A stretch of 20,120 bases of DNA from Porphyromonadaceae bacterium. Lineage in GTDB: Bacteria; Bacteroidota; Bacteroidia; Bacteroidales; Paludibacteraceae. The position numbers and the translations under genes are program-made. This document shows, one piece after another, positions 1 to 6,651 of the stretch; position 1 is the first letter of the stretch; each line of letters begins with the position of its first letter. The notes beneath the pieces are model-generated. The model was not told where the DNA came from. It did not search any database and saw only the letters and a program-made list of their open reading frames with translations. The stretch covers positions 1-20,120 of the forward strand of contig CAJPNS010000020.1 in the NCBI GenBank assembly GCA_905372135.1. The letters are read 5' to 3'.

Positions 1-23
1 TAAACCAAATTAATTTTAAAGCA

Positions 24-488
24 ATGAAGAGACAGATTTTTAGTGTTATGGCATTATCATTTATTGTAGCTACAGCATTGACTATGAGCAGCTGCAAGAA
101 AGACACTCTCACTATCAAAAGGCAATGGCTATTGTTAGATGGAGAAGACGAGAACATGGTAGATATTTCATGTACTAAAGAAGGGTATATTATTATGGCA
201 GAGCTAAGTGATGAAACTGCCAAGAAGCATAACTTACCTAAAGACACCTATTTCATAAATTCCTCGTATGAAATAATTGAAATTAAAAGTACAAGCAAAA
301 CATCCGGGGTCGTAAAAATAAAAGGGAAAAAGGGGGAAATAGAAGATTTTAGCTATAGAAACCTCACTAATAAGGTAGTGATATTTAGTGCTCCAAACGA
401 AAAAGCGGGTAAGATAACCATTTCATCTATGGGAGCGGAGGCTTTCGAAAGTAAAATACCTCTTCAAGAGTATCCTGCAAAAGATTAG
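24..488 (+). CDS. small hypothetical lipoprotein
   Basis: I do not recognise a family for this 154-residue protein. Residues 1-23 form a lipoprotein signal peptide: a basic start (MKRQ), a hydrophobic stretch and a lipobox ending at Cys24 (TMSSC). The mature protein should therefore be a membrane-anchored lipoprotein, in the periplasm or at the cell surface. The residues after the cysteine (KKD) only loosely resemble the charged export signal of Bacteroidota surface lipoproteins. The mature part is about 130 residues, rich in Lys, Glu, Ile and Ser, with alternating polar and hydrophobic residues that suggest a small beta-sheet domain. There is one further cysteine, near residue 50, and no catalytic motif is visible. 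The gene is visibly more AT-rich than its neighbours and stands alone, with a strong terminator about 100 bases after its stop. The upstream side is cut by the window edge, so a promoter or operon partner cannot be judged. The reading frame and lipoprotein nature are well supported; the function is unknown. Confidence 0.75.
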   Translation: MKRQIFSVMALSFIVATALTMSSCKKDTLTIKRQWLLLDGEDENMVDISCTKEGYIIMAELSDETAKKHNLPKDTYFINSSYEIIEIKSTSKTSGVVKIKGKKGEIEDFSYRNLTNKVVIFSAPNEKAGKITISSMGAEAFESKIPLQEYPAKD

Positions 489-541
489 ATGTCAAGGAGA
501 ATATCGCACAGATAAATCACTAATAACACGATTGTTACCTC

Positions 542-565
542 TCGGCTCATAGCCGAATATTCGGC
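542..565. repeat. overlapping palindromes with alternative pairings
   Basis: TCGGCT (542-547), AGCCGA (551-556) and TTCGGC (560-565) are three related words in a row. The middle word can pair with the left one, giving a 6-bp stem with a CAT loop. It can also pair with the right one: GCCGAATATTCGGC at 552-565 is a perfect palindrome. The two folds exclude each other. They lie between the lipoprotein stop and its terminator; any role is unknown. Confidence 0.5.
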
Positions 566-590
566 ACGAAAGCAACGACCGTAAACAATA

Positions 591-626
591 AAGAGGCTGT
601 CCGAAAGGGTAGCCTCTTATTTTTTC
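591..626 (+). terminator. intrinsic terminator with GAAA tetraloop
   Basis: The arms at 591-602 and 607-618 form a 12-bp stem: 8 perfect pairs, two G-U wobbles, then two C-G pairs. The stem is closed by a GAAA (GNRA) loop at 603-606 and followed by a run of T from 620. It is oriented to end transcription of the lipoprotein gene. The other side is only moderately T-rich when read on the minus strand, so it may also work, less well, for the convergent GH57-like gene that ends at 651. Confidence 0.85.
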
Positions 627-650
627 TCTGAAAAATTTATCAACCTGTAT

Positions 651-1976
651 TTAAGGCCGGTTCTTTGTGTTTTTTCGATCCGAAGGCACTATCTTCTTTA
701 GACGCGAAATCTCTTTTCTGAGATGTGCAATCTCTTCGTTTTGTTTCTCAATAGTCTGTAATAGAGGATTCAACTCTTCGTCGGCTATAGACTTTGGAAA
801 CTGAGCCTCGACTCGTCCAATAAAGTCGCTCAAAACATTCATATAGTTTACAAAAGCATTGTATTCAGACTCATAGTGTGTACCCATACGATTGCCCTCG
901 CTCGTATACAGATGACTATCCATAAAATAGAAGTGAGACACATCTTGTAGCCTCAGCCAATCGGCTTGCAGCAAGCTATCGGGAAAGACATGTACTTTTT
1001 TCGACATCGCATAAAGCTTATTCAATGCCTCGTTTTGAAGTTCATTACCGCAATAAGCCGTAAGGCTTTTATCATCGTTTGTCCACGATATAGGGTCGGG
1101 TACAGGCAAAGTGCCTATCGGAGTATTTTGAGCGATGGTATCTAACGGCGTAGAGAACGATACGCCGTTTCTATCGGCATAGTCGGGCAAAGCCCTGAAA
1201 AACTCGAATATCCCGCTATGTTCATTGTTTGTAATACCAAGTATATCGTATCCGCACATTACGTTGAAAACACTCTCTTTATCAGGCGATTTGCCTATCC
1301 AACTCATAAACTTATCGGCAGTAAGCGGATATTCGTCCCACTCCCATTGCGAGAAACGGAAATTAAAGTTGTCGCTGAGTACATTGTCGCGTATAAGTAG
1401 CTTCATCTTAGATATATACGGATGATTATAAACGAAATGCGGACTCTTGTAACCCATTATGTGTTTTGCACCTTCGGTGATAATAGTACGAAAACCCATA
1501 TCCAATGCTTTTTTACCTATCTCATCGGAGTATATCATCGAGGTATTGAATAGCACATTGGGCTTATAACCAAACAGTTGCTCTATCTTTCGGCTCTGTT
1601 GCAATACTTGTCGTCGAAACTCGTTGGCGTCGAATACCGACGATAACGAATAAGAATAAGGCATCGCCAAAAACTCCACCTTGCCCGTCTTCGCCAGAGT
1701 GTCGAACGAGTCTATCACCTCAGGCGCAGACTCTTCGAACCTTTCGAGAGCTATACCCGATATCGCAAACGATACTCTGAAATTGGAGTCGGCATTTTCG
1801 AGCATATCGAGCATAAGACGATTGGCGGGCAGATAACATTTTTCACTCTTATTTTTCAGATTATTATCGTTGGCATAGTCATCGTAATAATAGTGATCGT
1901 TGTCTATATCGACAAACGTATAATGTTTTAATACAGGCTCTTCGTGAACAAGAAATATAAAATTGACGTTTTTCAT
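651..1976 (-). CDS. GH57 alpha-amylase-like protein, degenerate active site
   Basis: This 441-residue cytoplasmic protein (no signal peptide) is recognisable as the Bacteroidota GH57 'alpha-amylase' group by blocks such as the NDHYYYDDYAN segment near residues 26-36, IYSDEIG at 148-154, EGAKHIMGYKSPH at 168-180 and GIFEFFRALP at 255-264. True GH57 alpha-amylases use a Glu nucleophile and an Asp acid/base. Here the position before IYSDEIG is Ser146 (NTSMIYSDEIG, where active forms have Glu). The block that carries the catalytic Asp reads MCGYDILG, with Gly242 at the aligned position. In motif 2 the usual Glu and His are also gone (AMPYSYSL, 104-111). Residues about 399-430 look like a coiled coil. 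GH57 homologues lacking catalytic residues are known from Bacteroidetes, so the protein is probably not a working amylase and may bind a glycan or act as a scaffold. It is a single gene, divergent from recJ, with no glycogen genes beside it. The ATG at 1976 fits the conserved N-terminus. Confidence 0.85.
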   Translation of the reverse strand: MKNVNFIFLVHEEPVLKHYTFVDIDNDHYYYDDYANDNNLKNKSEKCYLPANRLMLDMLENADSNFRVSFAISGIALERFEESAPEVIDSFDTLAKTGKVEFLAMPYSYSLSSVFDANEFRRQVLQQSRKIEQLFGYKPNVLFNTSMIYSDEIGKKALDMGFRTIITEGAKHIMGYKSPHFVYNHPYISKMKLLIRDNVLSDNFNFRFSQWEWDEYPLTADKFMSWIGKSPDKESVFNVMCGYDILGITNNEHSGIFEFFRALPDYADRNGVSFSTPLDTIAQNTPIGTLPVPDPISWTNDDKSLTAYCGNELQNEALNKLYAMSKKVHVFPDSLLQADWLRLQDVSHFYFMDSHLYTSEGNRMGTHYESEYNAFVNYMNVLSDFIGRVEAQFPKSIADEELNPLLQTIEKQNEEIAHLRKEISRLKKIVPSDRKNTKNRP

Positions 1977-1981
1977 ATAAA

Positions 1982-2036
1982 AAGTGAGAATGCACGATTA
2001 ATTCAATTTTTCAAATATACGAATTTATTCTCACTT
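1982..2036. repeat. 10-bp inverted repeat flanking the promoter
   Basis: AAGTGAGAAT at 1982-1991 is repeated as its exact reverse complement, ATTCTCACTT, at 2027-2036, with 35 bases between. Both arms continue imperfectly outward into TATAA-like sequence. The -7 element at 2012-2019 sits between the arms. One arm would lie in the 5' leader of the GH57-like mRNA and the other upstream of the promoter, an arrangement compatible with two operator half-sites for a looping or dimeric repressor. This reading is an inference. Confidence 0.55.
2012..2019 (-). promoter_or_regulatory. TAnnTTTG promoter for the GH57-like gene
   Basis: Read on the minus strand this is TATATTTG, an exact match to the Bacteroidota -7 element. 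It would give a leader of roughly 30 bases before the ATG at 1976. I see no clear -33 TTTG at the usual spacing. The element lies inside the 10-bp inverted repeat at 1982-1991/2027-2036. Confidence 0.5.
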
Positions 2037-2118
2037 ATAAATCGATTGATACGAGATTTTTTATTAATTTCGCTTTGCGGAAAATGAAACGGAAGTGGTA
2101 CCATAATCGACACGATAA

Positions 2119-3864
2119 ATGGAATCTAATTGGGCAATAAAAGAAATAAGCGACGAAGAGCATAAGATTATCAATCGACTATCGGAAGAGTTGACAGTAT
2201 CGCAAGACATAGCCAAACTATTGGTAATACGCGGAATAAATACTTTTGATGAGGCTAAAGATTTCTTTCGTCCGTCGCTCGACAACCTCCACGACCCTTT
2301 TCTGATGAAAGATATGTCGATAGCAGTCGATAGAGTAAACAAGGCTCTGCGTAAGCAGGAGAAGATACTCGTTTACGGCGATTACGATGTCGACGGAGTT
2401 ACGGCGGTATCGGTCGTTTATGGCTTCCTCAAACAATACACCAAACTCATAAGATACTATATTCCCGACCGTTATACCGAAGGATACGGTATATCGTACA
2501 AAGGTATCGACTATGCCAGAGACAACGGTTTTTCGCTTATAATAGCCTTAGACTGTGGCATAAAAGCAAACGAAAAGGTAGATTATGCTGCCAAATACGG
2601 CATAGACGTAATAATTTGCGACCACCACACGCCCGGCAGCGAACTGCCGAAAGCTATTGCCGTATTAGACCCCTACCGCTCCGACTGTCGATACCCATAC
2701 TCTCATCTTTCGGGTTGTGGCGTGGGTTTCAAGCTAGTAGAGGCATTGTGTATCTCAAACGGTCTCAGAAAAGAAGATGCCTTCAAATATCTCGACCTTG
2801 TGGCTGTAAGTATCGCCTCCGATATAGTGCCTATCACGGGAGAGAACAGAATATTAGCACAATACGGTTTGCGGAAACTAAACAAACAGCCATCGGCCGG
2901 ACTGAAGTCTATCAAAGAGGTATGCGGTATAGCCGATAAAACGGTAGATATATCAGACATTGTCTTCAAGATAGGACCTCGCATAAATGCCTCAGGGCGT
3001 TTGTATAACGGTTCCGAGGCAGTTCAATTGCTTACATCGAGCAACGACGAGGTATTGCTACGAAAGTCCACAGACATAGACAGTTACAATAGCGAACGAA
3101 AAGATATGGATAAAAGCACTACCGAAGATGCCAAACGACAATTCTGCCAACAGCCCGACTATTGCAACAAAAAATCGATCGTACTCTACAACCCTTTGTG
3201 GAACAAGGGTATAGTAGGTATCGTAGCATCGCGTATAGCAGAAGAATTTTGCCGCCCGACGATAATACTTACCGACAGCGACGACGGGCTCATAGCCGGC
3301 TCGGGCAGAAGCGTAGTGGGATTCGACTTGTATTCGGCTATAGATTCGTGTTCAGACCTTCTGGTGACTTTCGGCGGACACCCTTACGCTGCCGGTCTGG
3401 CGATGAAAAAAGAGTCGTTAGACGAATTTATAACACGTTTCGACGACTTTGTAAACAACAACATTCTACCCGAACAGCTTATACCTCAAATAAATATAGA
3501 CACCGAAATAGATTTTGCCAATATATCGGCTAAGTTTATACGTATCGTCAAACAGTTTGCTCCGTTTGGTCCTCGCAATATGAAACCCGTATTCTGTACC
3601 AAGCAGTTACGAGACTATCGTAATCAAAGCAAACTGATAGGAAAAGACAATACACATGCCAAACTGATATTGACGCAAGACGATAAAATATTTTTCGATG
3701 GAGTAGCTTTTTGTTCGGGATATATGCGAGATTATAATATGGAAAAGATTATAAATCACTTACGTAGCGGTGGTTATATAGATATTTGCTATACCATGGA
3801 AGAAAATAGCTTCAACGGCACTACCACCAATCAGCTGATGATTAGGGATATAAAAATTTCATAG
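2119..3864 (+). CDS. recJ: single-stranded-DNA-specific exonuclease RecJ
   Basis: RecJ degrades single-stranded DNA 5' to 3' and takes part in recombinational repair (RecF pathway), mismatch repair and restart of stalled forks. The protein has 581 residues, close to the usual ~570-580. The DHH phosphoesterase domain is clear: GDYDVDG at 87-93 holds the first metal-binding aspartates, LDCG ends near 147, CDHHTP lies at 167-172 and SGCGVGFK at 198-205. The DHHA1 half follows, with IVASRIAEE and FGGHPYAAGLAM, then a C-terminal OB-like region containing FAPFGPRN. All catalytic motifs are intact. The ATG at 2119 gives the expected N-terminus; an ATG at 2084 is in another frame. There is no Shine-Dalgarno match, as is common in this phylum. 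TAATTTCG at 2065-2072 is a one-mismatch version of the -7 element and could be its promoter. A terminator follows directly after the stop, so the gene is probably transcribed alone. Confidence 0.96.
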   Translation: MESNWAIKEISDEEHKIINRLSEELTVSQDIAKLLVIRGINTFDEAKDFFRPSLDNLHDPFLMKDMSIAVDRVNKALRKQEKILVYGDYDVDGVTAVSVVYGFLKQYTKLIRYYIPDRYTEGYGISYKGIDYARDNGFSLIIALDCGIKANEKVDYAAKYGIDVIICDHHTPGSELPKAIAVLDPYRSDCRYPYSHLSGCGVGFKLVEALCISNGLRKEDAFKYLDLVAVSIASDIVPITGENRILAQYGLRKLNKQPSAGLKSIKEVCGIADKTVDISDIVFKIGPRINASGRLYNGSEAVQLLTSSNDEVLLRKSTDIDSYNSERKDMDKSTTEDAKRQFCQQPDYCNKKSIVLYNPLWNKGIVGIVASRIAEEFCRPTIILTDSDDGLIAGSGRSVVGFDLYSAIDSCSDLLVTFGGHPYAAGLAMKKESLDEFITRFDDFVNNNILPEQLIPQINIDTEIDFANISAKFIRIVKQFAPFGPRNMKPVFCTKQLRDYRNQSKLIGKDNTHAKLILTQDDKIFFDGVAFCSGYMRDYNMEKIINHLRSGGYIDICYTMEENSFNGTTTNQLMIRDIKIS

Positions 3865-3867
3865 TAT

Positions 3868-3891
3868 TGATAGATGTTATCTATCATTTTT
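3868..3891 (+). terminator. recJ intrinsic terminator
   Basis: TGATAGAT (3868-3875) and ATCTATCA (3879-3886) form a perfect 8-bp stem with a 3-base loop, followed by five T. It starts 4 bases after the recJ stop codon. The stem has little G-C, so it may be only moderately efficient. Confidence 0.7.
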
Positions 3892-3905
3892 CATAAAAAA
3901 ATGCT

Positions 3906-3913
3906 TACCTTTG
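3906..3913 (+). promoter_or_regulatory. TAnnTTTG promoter for the phosphate operon leader
   Basis: TACCTTTG is an exact match to the Bacteroidota -7 element. Transcription would start near 3919, leaving a leader of about 190 bases before the ATG at 4107. No obvious -33 TTTG is present at 19-21 bases upstream, where the recJ terminator lies. I see no second exact TAnnTTTG between the leader terminator and the first gene. Confidence 0.5.
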
Positions 3914-3916
3914 AAC

Positions 3917-3936
3917 ATAAATATCAGTATATTTAT
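3917..3936 (+). promoter_or_regulatory. 5' end hairpin of the leader
   Basis: ATAAATAT (3917-3924) and ATATTTAT (3929-3936) pair perfectly around a CAGT loop. If transcription starts near 3919 this hairpin caps the 5' end of the mRNA, three bases ahead of a possible start codon at 3940. It may protect the mRNA or limit ribosome access. It is all A-U, so it is weak. Confidence 0.4.
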
Positions 3937-3939
3937 ACG

Positions 3940-4020
3940 ATGTACAAACTATTGAATACAAGCTACTTCAATTCGAACACAACATTTTCAGACATGAAAA
4001 TAATTTTCTTTTATAGGTAA
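3940..4020 (+). CDS. possible 26-residue leader peptide
   Basis: An ATG at 3940 opens a 26-codon frame (starting MYKLLNTSYF, ending DMKIIFFYR) that stops with TAA at 4018-4020. The stop codon lies inside the 5' arm of the terminator-like hairpin at 4006-4043. A ribosome finishing this frame would cover that arm and prevent the hairpin from forming. The peptide is rich in Asn, Thr, Phe and Tyr but has no run of one amino acid that would point to a classical amino-acid attenuator. There is no clear Shine-Dalgarno site and the frame is short, so chance is possible; the placement relative to the hairpin is the main support. Confidence 0.3.
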   Translation: MYKLLNTSYFNSNTTFSDMKIIFFYR

Positions 4021-4050
4021 ATACTATTTTACTTATAAAAGAGTTTTTTT
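4006..4050 (+). terminator. terminator-like hairpin in the pit operon leader
   Basis: The arms at 4006-4021 and 4028-4043 give 16 consecutive pairs (14 Watson-Crick and two G-U) around a 6-base loop, followed at once by seven T (4044-4050). It lies between the predicted promoter and the first gene of the phosphate operon, more than 110 bases after the recJ terminator. It could be an attenuator for the operon or the end of a short transcript of about 130 bases. The stem has only two G-C pairs, so its strength is uncertain. Confidence 0.65.
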
Positions 4051-4106
4051 ATACTGCGTATGGCTTTTGAATGAACTATAAGCAATCAATTGAAAGATAA
4101 TCAAAT

Positions 4107-4742
4107 ATGGACAATACATTTTTTAGTAAATTTACGCCGAAGGAGCCGAAGTTTTTCCCCTTGTTGGAGTCTTTGGCAGAGGTATCGCACAAGTCGGCAG
4201 AGCAACTAATCTCTTGTGTAAAAGACAATAAACCCGAAATATTACAGCGCATAAGAGACCTTGAACACGAAGGCGACCGTGTAATCGAAAAAGTATATTA
4301 CGAACTCAACGATACGTTCATCACGCCTTTCGACCGCGAGGATATAAATTCCTTAGCCAACGGTATCGACGACGTTACAGACCAGATATACGGTTGTGCC
4401 AAACGCATAACGTTCTACAAACCGAAACAAATACCTCGGGCTGCCGAAGAGATAGCCCAGATGGTGCTCGAAGGCACACAATATATGCACAAGGCAATAG
4501 GAGAGTTGCACTCGCTTAAGAAAAAAGCAGGCGAAATAGAGAAATATTGCAACAAACTGCACGAGATAGAGAGCCAAGCCGACGAAGTGTTTCAGAACTT
4601 CACCATCGAACTGTTCGAAAACTATACCGATGCAATAGAGATAATCAAGCTCAAAGAGATTGTCAACGTACTCGAAGGCATCACAGACGAGATAGACCAT
4701 ATCGGTAAGACCATAAAAATAATAATTGTCAAATACGCATAA
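4107..4742 (+). CDS. DUF47 / PhoU-like accessory protein of Pit transporter
   Basis: This 211-residue protein is an all-helical cytoplasmic member of the DUF47 family (Pit accessory protein, PhoU-like). The family is commonly encoded next to Pit permeases and is thought to modulate phosphate uptake; the exact mechanism is not settled. Visible family features are the N-terminal FFPLLESLAEVSHKSAEQL helix (16-34), LEHEGDRV (52-59), the TPFDREDI motif (72-79) followed by DDVTDQIYGCAKR, and a second bundle half with IESQADEVFQNF and LEGITDEIDHIGKTIK. The paired acidic E/DxxxD motifs are the ones PhoU-type bundles use to hold metal. The length is as usual. It lies 45 bases ahead of the pit gene on the same strand, which supports a joint role. 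The start ATG at 4107 follows a weak GAAAGA ribosome site and the structured leader described separately. Confidence 0.92.
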   Translation: MDNTFFSKFTPKEPKFFPLLESLAEVSHKSAEQLISCVKDNKPEILQRIRDLEHEGDRVIEKVYYELNDTFITPFDREDINSLANGIDDVTDQIYGCAKRITFYKPKQIPRAAEEIAQMVLEGTQYMHKAIGELHSLKKKAGEIEKYCNKLHEIESQADEVFQNFTIELFENYTDAIEIIKLKEIVNVLEGITDEIDHIGKTIKIIIVKYA

Positions 4743-4787
4743 TAAGCAATACATCGTAAATATAACATTCTAAAACACTTACATCTT

Positions 4788-5813
4788 GTGGTTTTATTAG
4801 TAACAATCGTACTACTCGCTCTTTTGTTCGATTTCATCAATGGCTTCCACGACGCAGCCAACTCTATCGCTACAATTGTTTCCACGCGGGTACTGACACC
4901 TTTTCAAGCAGTTATTTGGGCTGCTTTTTTCAATTTTGTTGCCTTTTTTATCTCGAAGTTCATCATCGGAGAGTTCGGCATAGCCAACACCGTATCCAAA
5001 ACCGTAGTAGAGAGTTATCTTGTAGGTAGTGTCGCTCTAAAAGTGATACTTTCGGGTGTCTTGGCTGCCGTGGTTTGGAATCTGCTTACGTGGTGGCTGG
5101 GCATTCCGTCGTCGTCGTCGCACACCCTCATCGGAGGATTTGCGGGGGCAGCCATAGCCGCTTGGGGCTGGCAAGCCGTGCACGGCGAAGTGGTGTTCAA
5201 GATAGCAGCATTCATACTAATCGCTCCTCTGGTAGGTATGGTTACGGCAATGATTATCACTATTATAATCGAGCATATCTGTAAAAAAATTAATCCGCAC
5301 AAGGCAAACCACTGGTTCAAGAGACTGCAACTGCTCTCGTCGGCTCTCTTTAGTATCGGACACGGTATGAACGACTCGCAAAAAGTAATGGGTATCATAG
5401 CCGCAGCAATGATAGCAGCTCACTCTCTGGGCTTGGCAGGAGGCATAAACTCTATCAACGACTTGCCGAGTTGGGTGCCAATCACGTGTTTTACAGTGAT
5501 CTCTATCGGCACTATGAGCGGTGGTTGGCGAATAGTAAAAACTATGGGTTCTAAGATAACCAAAGTAACACCATTCGAGGGCGTAGTGGCAGAAACAGCA
5601 GGAGCTATCACTCTGTATATGACCGAAATACTTAAAATCCCCGTATCTACCACACACACTATCACGGGTGCTATCATCGGTGTTGGAGCTACCAAACGTC
5701 TCTCGGCTGTCCGCTGGGGAGTAACCCAAAGTCTGCTTGTGGCTTGGCTGCTTACAATACCTGTAAGTGCCTTACTTGCAGGCATTATTTATAAAATCGT
5801 AGCTTTATTCTAA
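4788..5813 (+). CDS. pit: Pit-type inorganic phosphate permease
   Basis: This is an inner-membrane low-affinity phosphate transporter of the PiT family (proton-coupled in bacteria). The 341-residue protein is hydrophobic throughout, with about ten membrane segments. It shows the duplicated inverted signature of the family: GFHDAANSIA near residues 19-28 and GHGMNDSQKVMGI in the second half. The paired loops SSSSHTLIGG and VSTTHTITGA are also present. The start is read as GTG at 4788; this places the first membrane helix and the GFHDAANS motif at the distance seen in relatives, and no in-frame ATG lies nearby upstream. It follows the DUF47 gene by 45 bases and precedes the NfnA-type gene by 12, so the three are likely one transcript. 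It differs from the high-affinity PstSCAB system, of which no gene is seen here. Confidence 0.94.
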   Translation: MVLLVTIVLLALLFDFINGFHDAANSIATIVSTRVLTPFQAVIWAAFFNFVAFFISKFIIGEFGIANTVSKTVVESYLVGSVALKVILSGVLAAVVWNLLTWWLGIPSSSSHTLIGGFAGAAIAAWGWQAVHGEVVFKIAAFILIAPLVGMVTAMIITIIIEHICKKINPHKANHWFKRLQLLSSALFSIGHGMNDSQKVMGIIAAAMIAAHSLGLAGGINSINDLPSWVPITCFTVISIGTMSGGWRIVKTMGSKITKVTPFEGVVAETAGAITLYMTEILKIPVSTTHTITGAIIGVGATKRLSAVRWGVTQSLLVAWLLTIPVSALLAGIIYKIVALF

Positions 5814-5825
5814 AAGTGCTTTGTT

Positions 5826-6611
5826 ATGAATAAGATTCTGAAGAAGATAGAATTTTCTTCTCTCGTAACGGGATTTATAGTAGAAGCACCTGAGGTGGCA
5901 CGCTCTCGTCGGGCAGGACACTTCGTCATAGTCCGTACGGGCGAAAAAGGCGAGCGTATACCGCTTACAATCGCCGATAGCGACAAAGAGGCAGGCACTA
6001 TATTGATTATAATACAAAGAGTGGGCGTCTCTACCAACAAGCTGTGCGACCTCAACGAAGGCGACTACATAACAGACTTGGTAGGTCCTCTGGGACAGTC
6101 GACACACGTAGCCGATTTCGGCACAGTGGTCTGTGCCTGCGGAGGAGTAGGAGCAGCTCCTATGCTTCCTATCGCCAAAGCGCTGAAAGAAGCAGACAAC
6201 AAGATAATCGTAATACTTGCAGCCCGTACCAAAGAACTCATAATACTCGAAGAGCAGTTCCGACAATTTGCCGACGAAGTGCTGATATATACCGACGACG
6301 GTTCGTACGGTATCAAAGGTCTGGTTACCAACGGAGTAGAAAAGGTCATAAAACGCGAAAAAGTCGGCAAGGTCGAAGCCATCGGTCCTGCGGTGATGAT
6401 GAAATTCGTATCGCTGCTGACCAAACAATACGACATTCCCACCGAAGTATCGCTCAATACCATTATGGTCGACGGTACGGGTATGTGCGGAGCCTGCCGC
6501 ATAACGGTCGACGGGCAGACAAAGTTCGTATGTGTCGATGGTCCCGAGTTCGACGGACACAAAGTCGATTTCGACGAAATGATAATGCGACTCAGCTACC
6601 GAGAAGCGTAG
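5826..6611 (+). CDS. NfnA-type FAD/[2Fe-2S] ferredoxin-NADP reductase subunit
   Basis: This 261-residue protein belongs to the sulfide dehydrogenase / NfnA (NADH-dependent ferredoxin:NADP oxidoreductase small subunit) family, related to PyrK. Domains in order: a ferredoxin-reductase FAD domain with RIPLTIAD at 44-51, an NAD-binding domain with GGVGAAP at 106-112 and DDGSYGIKG near 157-165, and a C-terminal iron-sulfur loop with Asp216, Cys221, Cys224 and Cys236 (DGTGMCGACR...FVCVDGPEFDGH). Three cysteines plus an aspartate fit NfnA rather than the four-cysteine PyrK. In most genomes the next gene is the large subunit (NfnB, annotated gltA); here the next gene is convergent and unrelated, so the partner must be elsewhere or different. 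It starts 12 bases after pit, implying co-transcription with phosphate uptake. The family is sure; the physiological partner is not. Confidence 0.9.
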   Translation: MNKILKKIEFSSLVTGFIVEAPEVARSRRAGHFVIVRTGEKGERIPLTIADSDKEAGTILIIIQRVGVSTNKLCDLNEGDYITDLVGPLGQSTHVADFGTVVCACGGVGAAPMLPIAKALKEADNKIIVILAARTKELIILEEQFRQFADEVLIYTDDGSYGIKGLVTNGVEKVIKREKVGKVEAIGPAVMMKFVSLLTKQYDIPTEVSLNTIMVDGTGMCGACRITVDGQTKFVCVDGPEFDGHKVDFDEMIMRLSYREA

Positions 6612-6651
6612 AAAGTCAGCGACTTACCACTACCCTACTCCTACCAAGCGT

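Noticed and set aside
571..590. Shared 10-mer CCGTAAACAA beside the terminator hairpins at 591 and 12181
   Set aside because: Ten-base matches are expected many times by chance in 20 kb, and the two hairpins are otherwise unrelated.
5217..5729. 170-codon open frame antisense to pit
   Set aside because: Shadow of a clear transporter gene; low-complexity translation with no domain.
5805..6560. 251-codon open frame antisense to the NfnA-type gene
   Set aside because: It lies fully opposite a gene with intact FAD, NAD and iron-sulfur motifs. Its translation is rich in Tyr, Cys and His with no recognisable domain, as expected of a shadow frame.
5826..6611. Assignment as PyrK, the dihydroorotate dehydrogenase electron-transfer subunit
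   Set aside because: The cluster loop has three cysteines plus an aspartate, not the four cysteines of PyrK, and no pyrD is adjacent.
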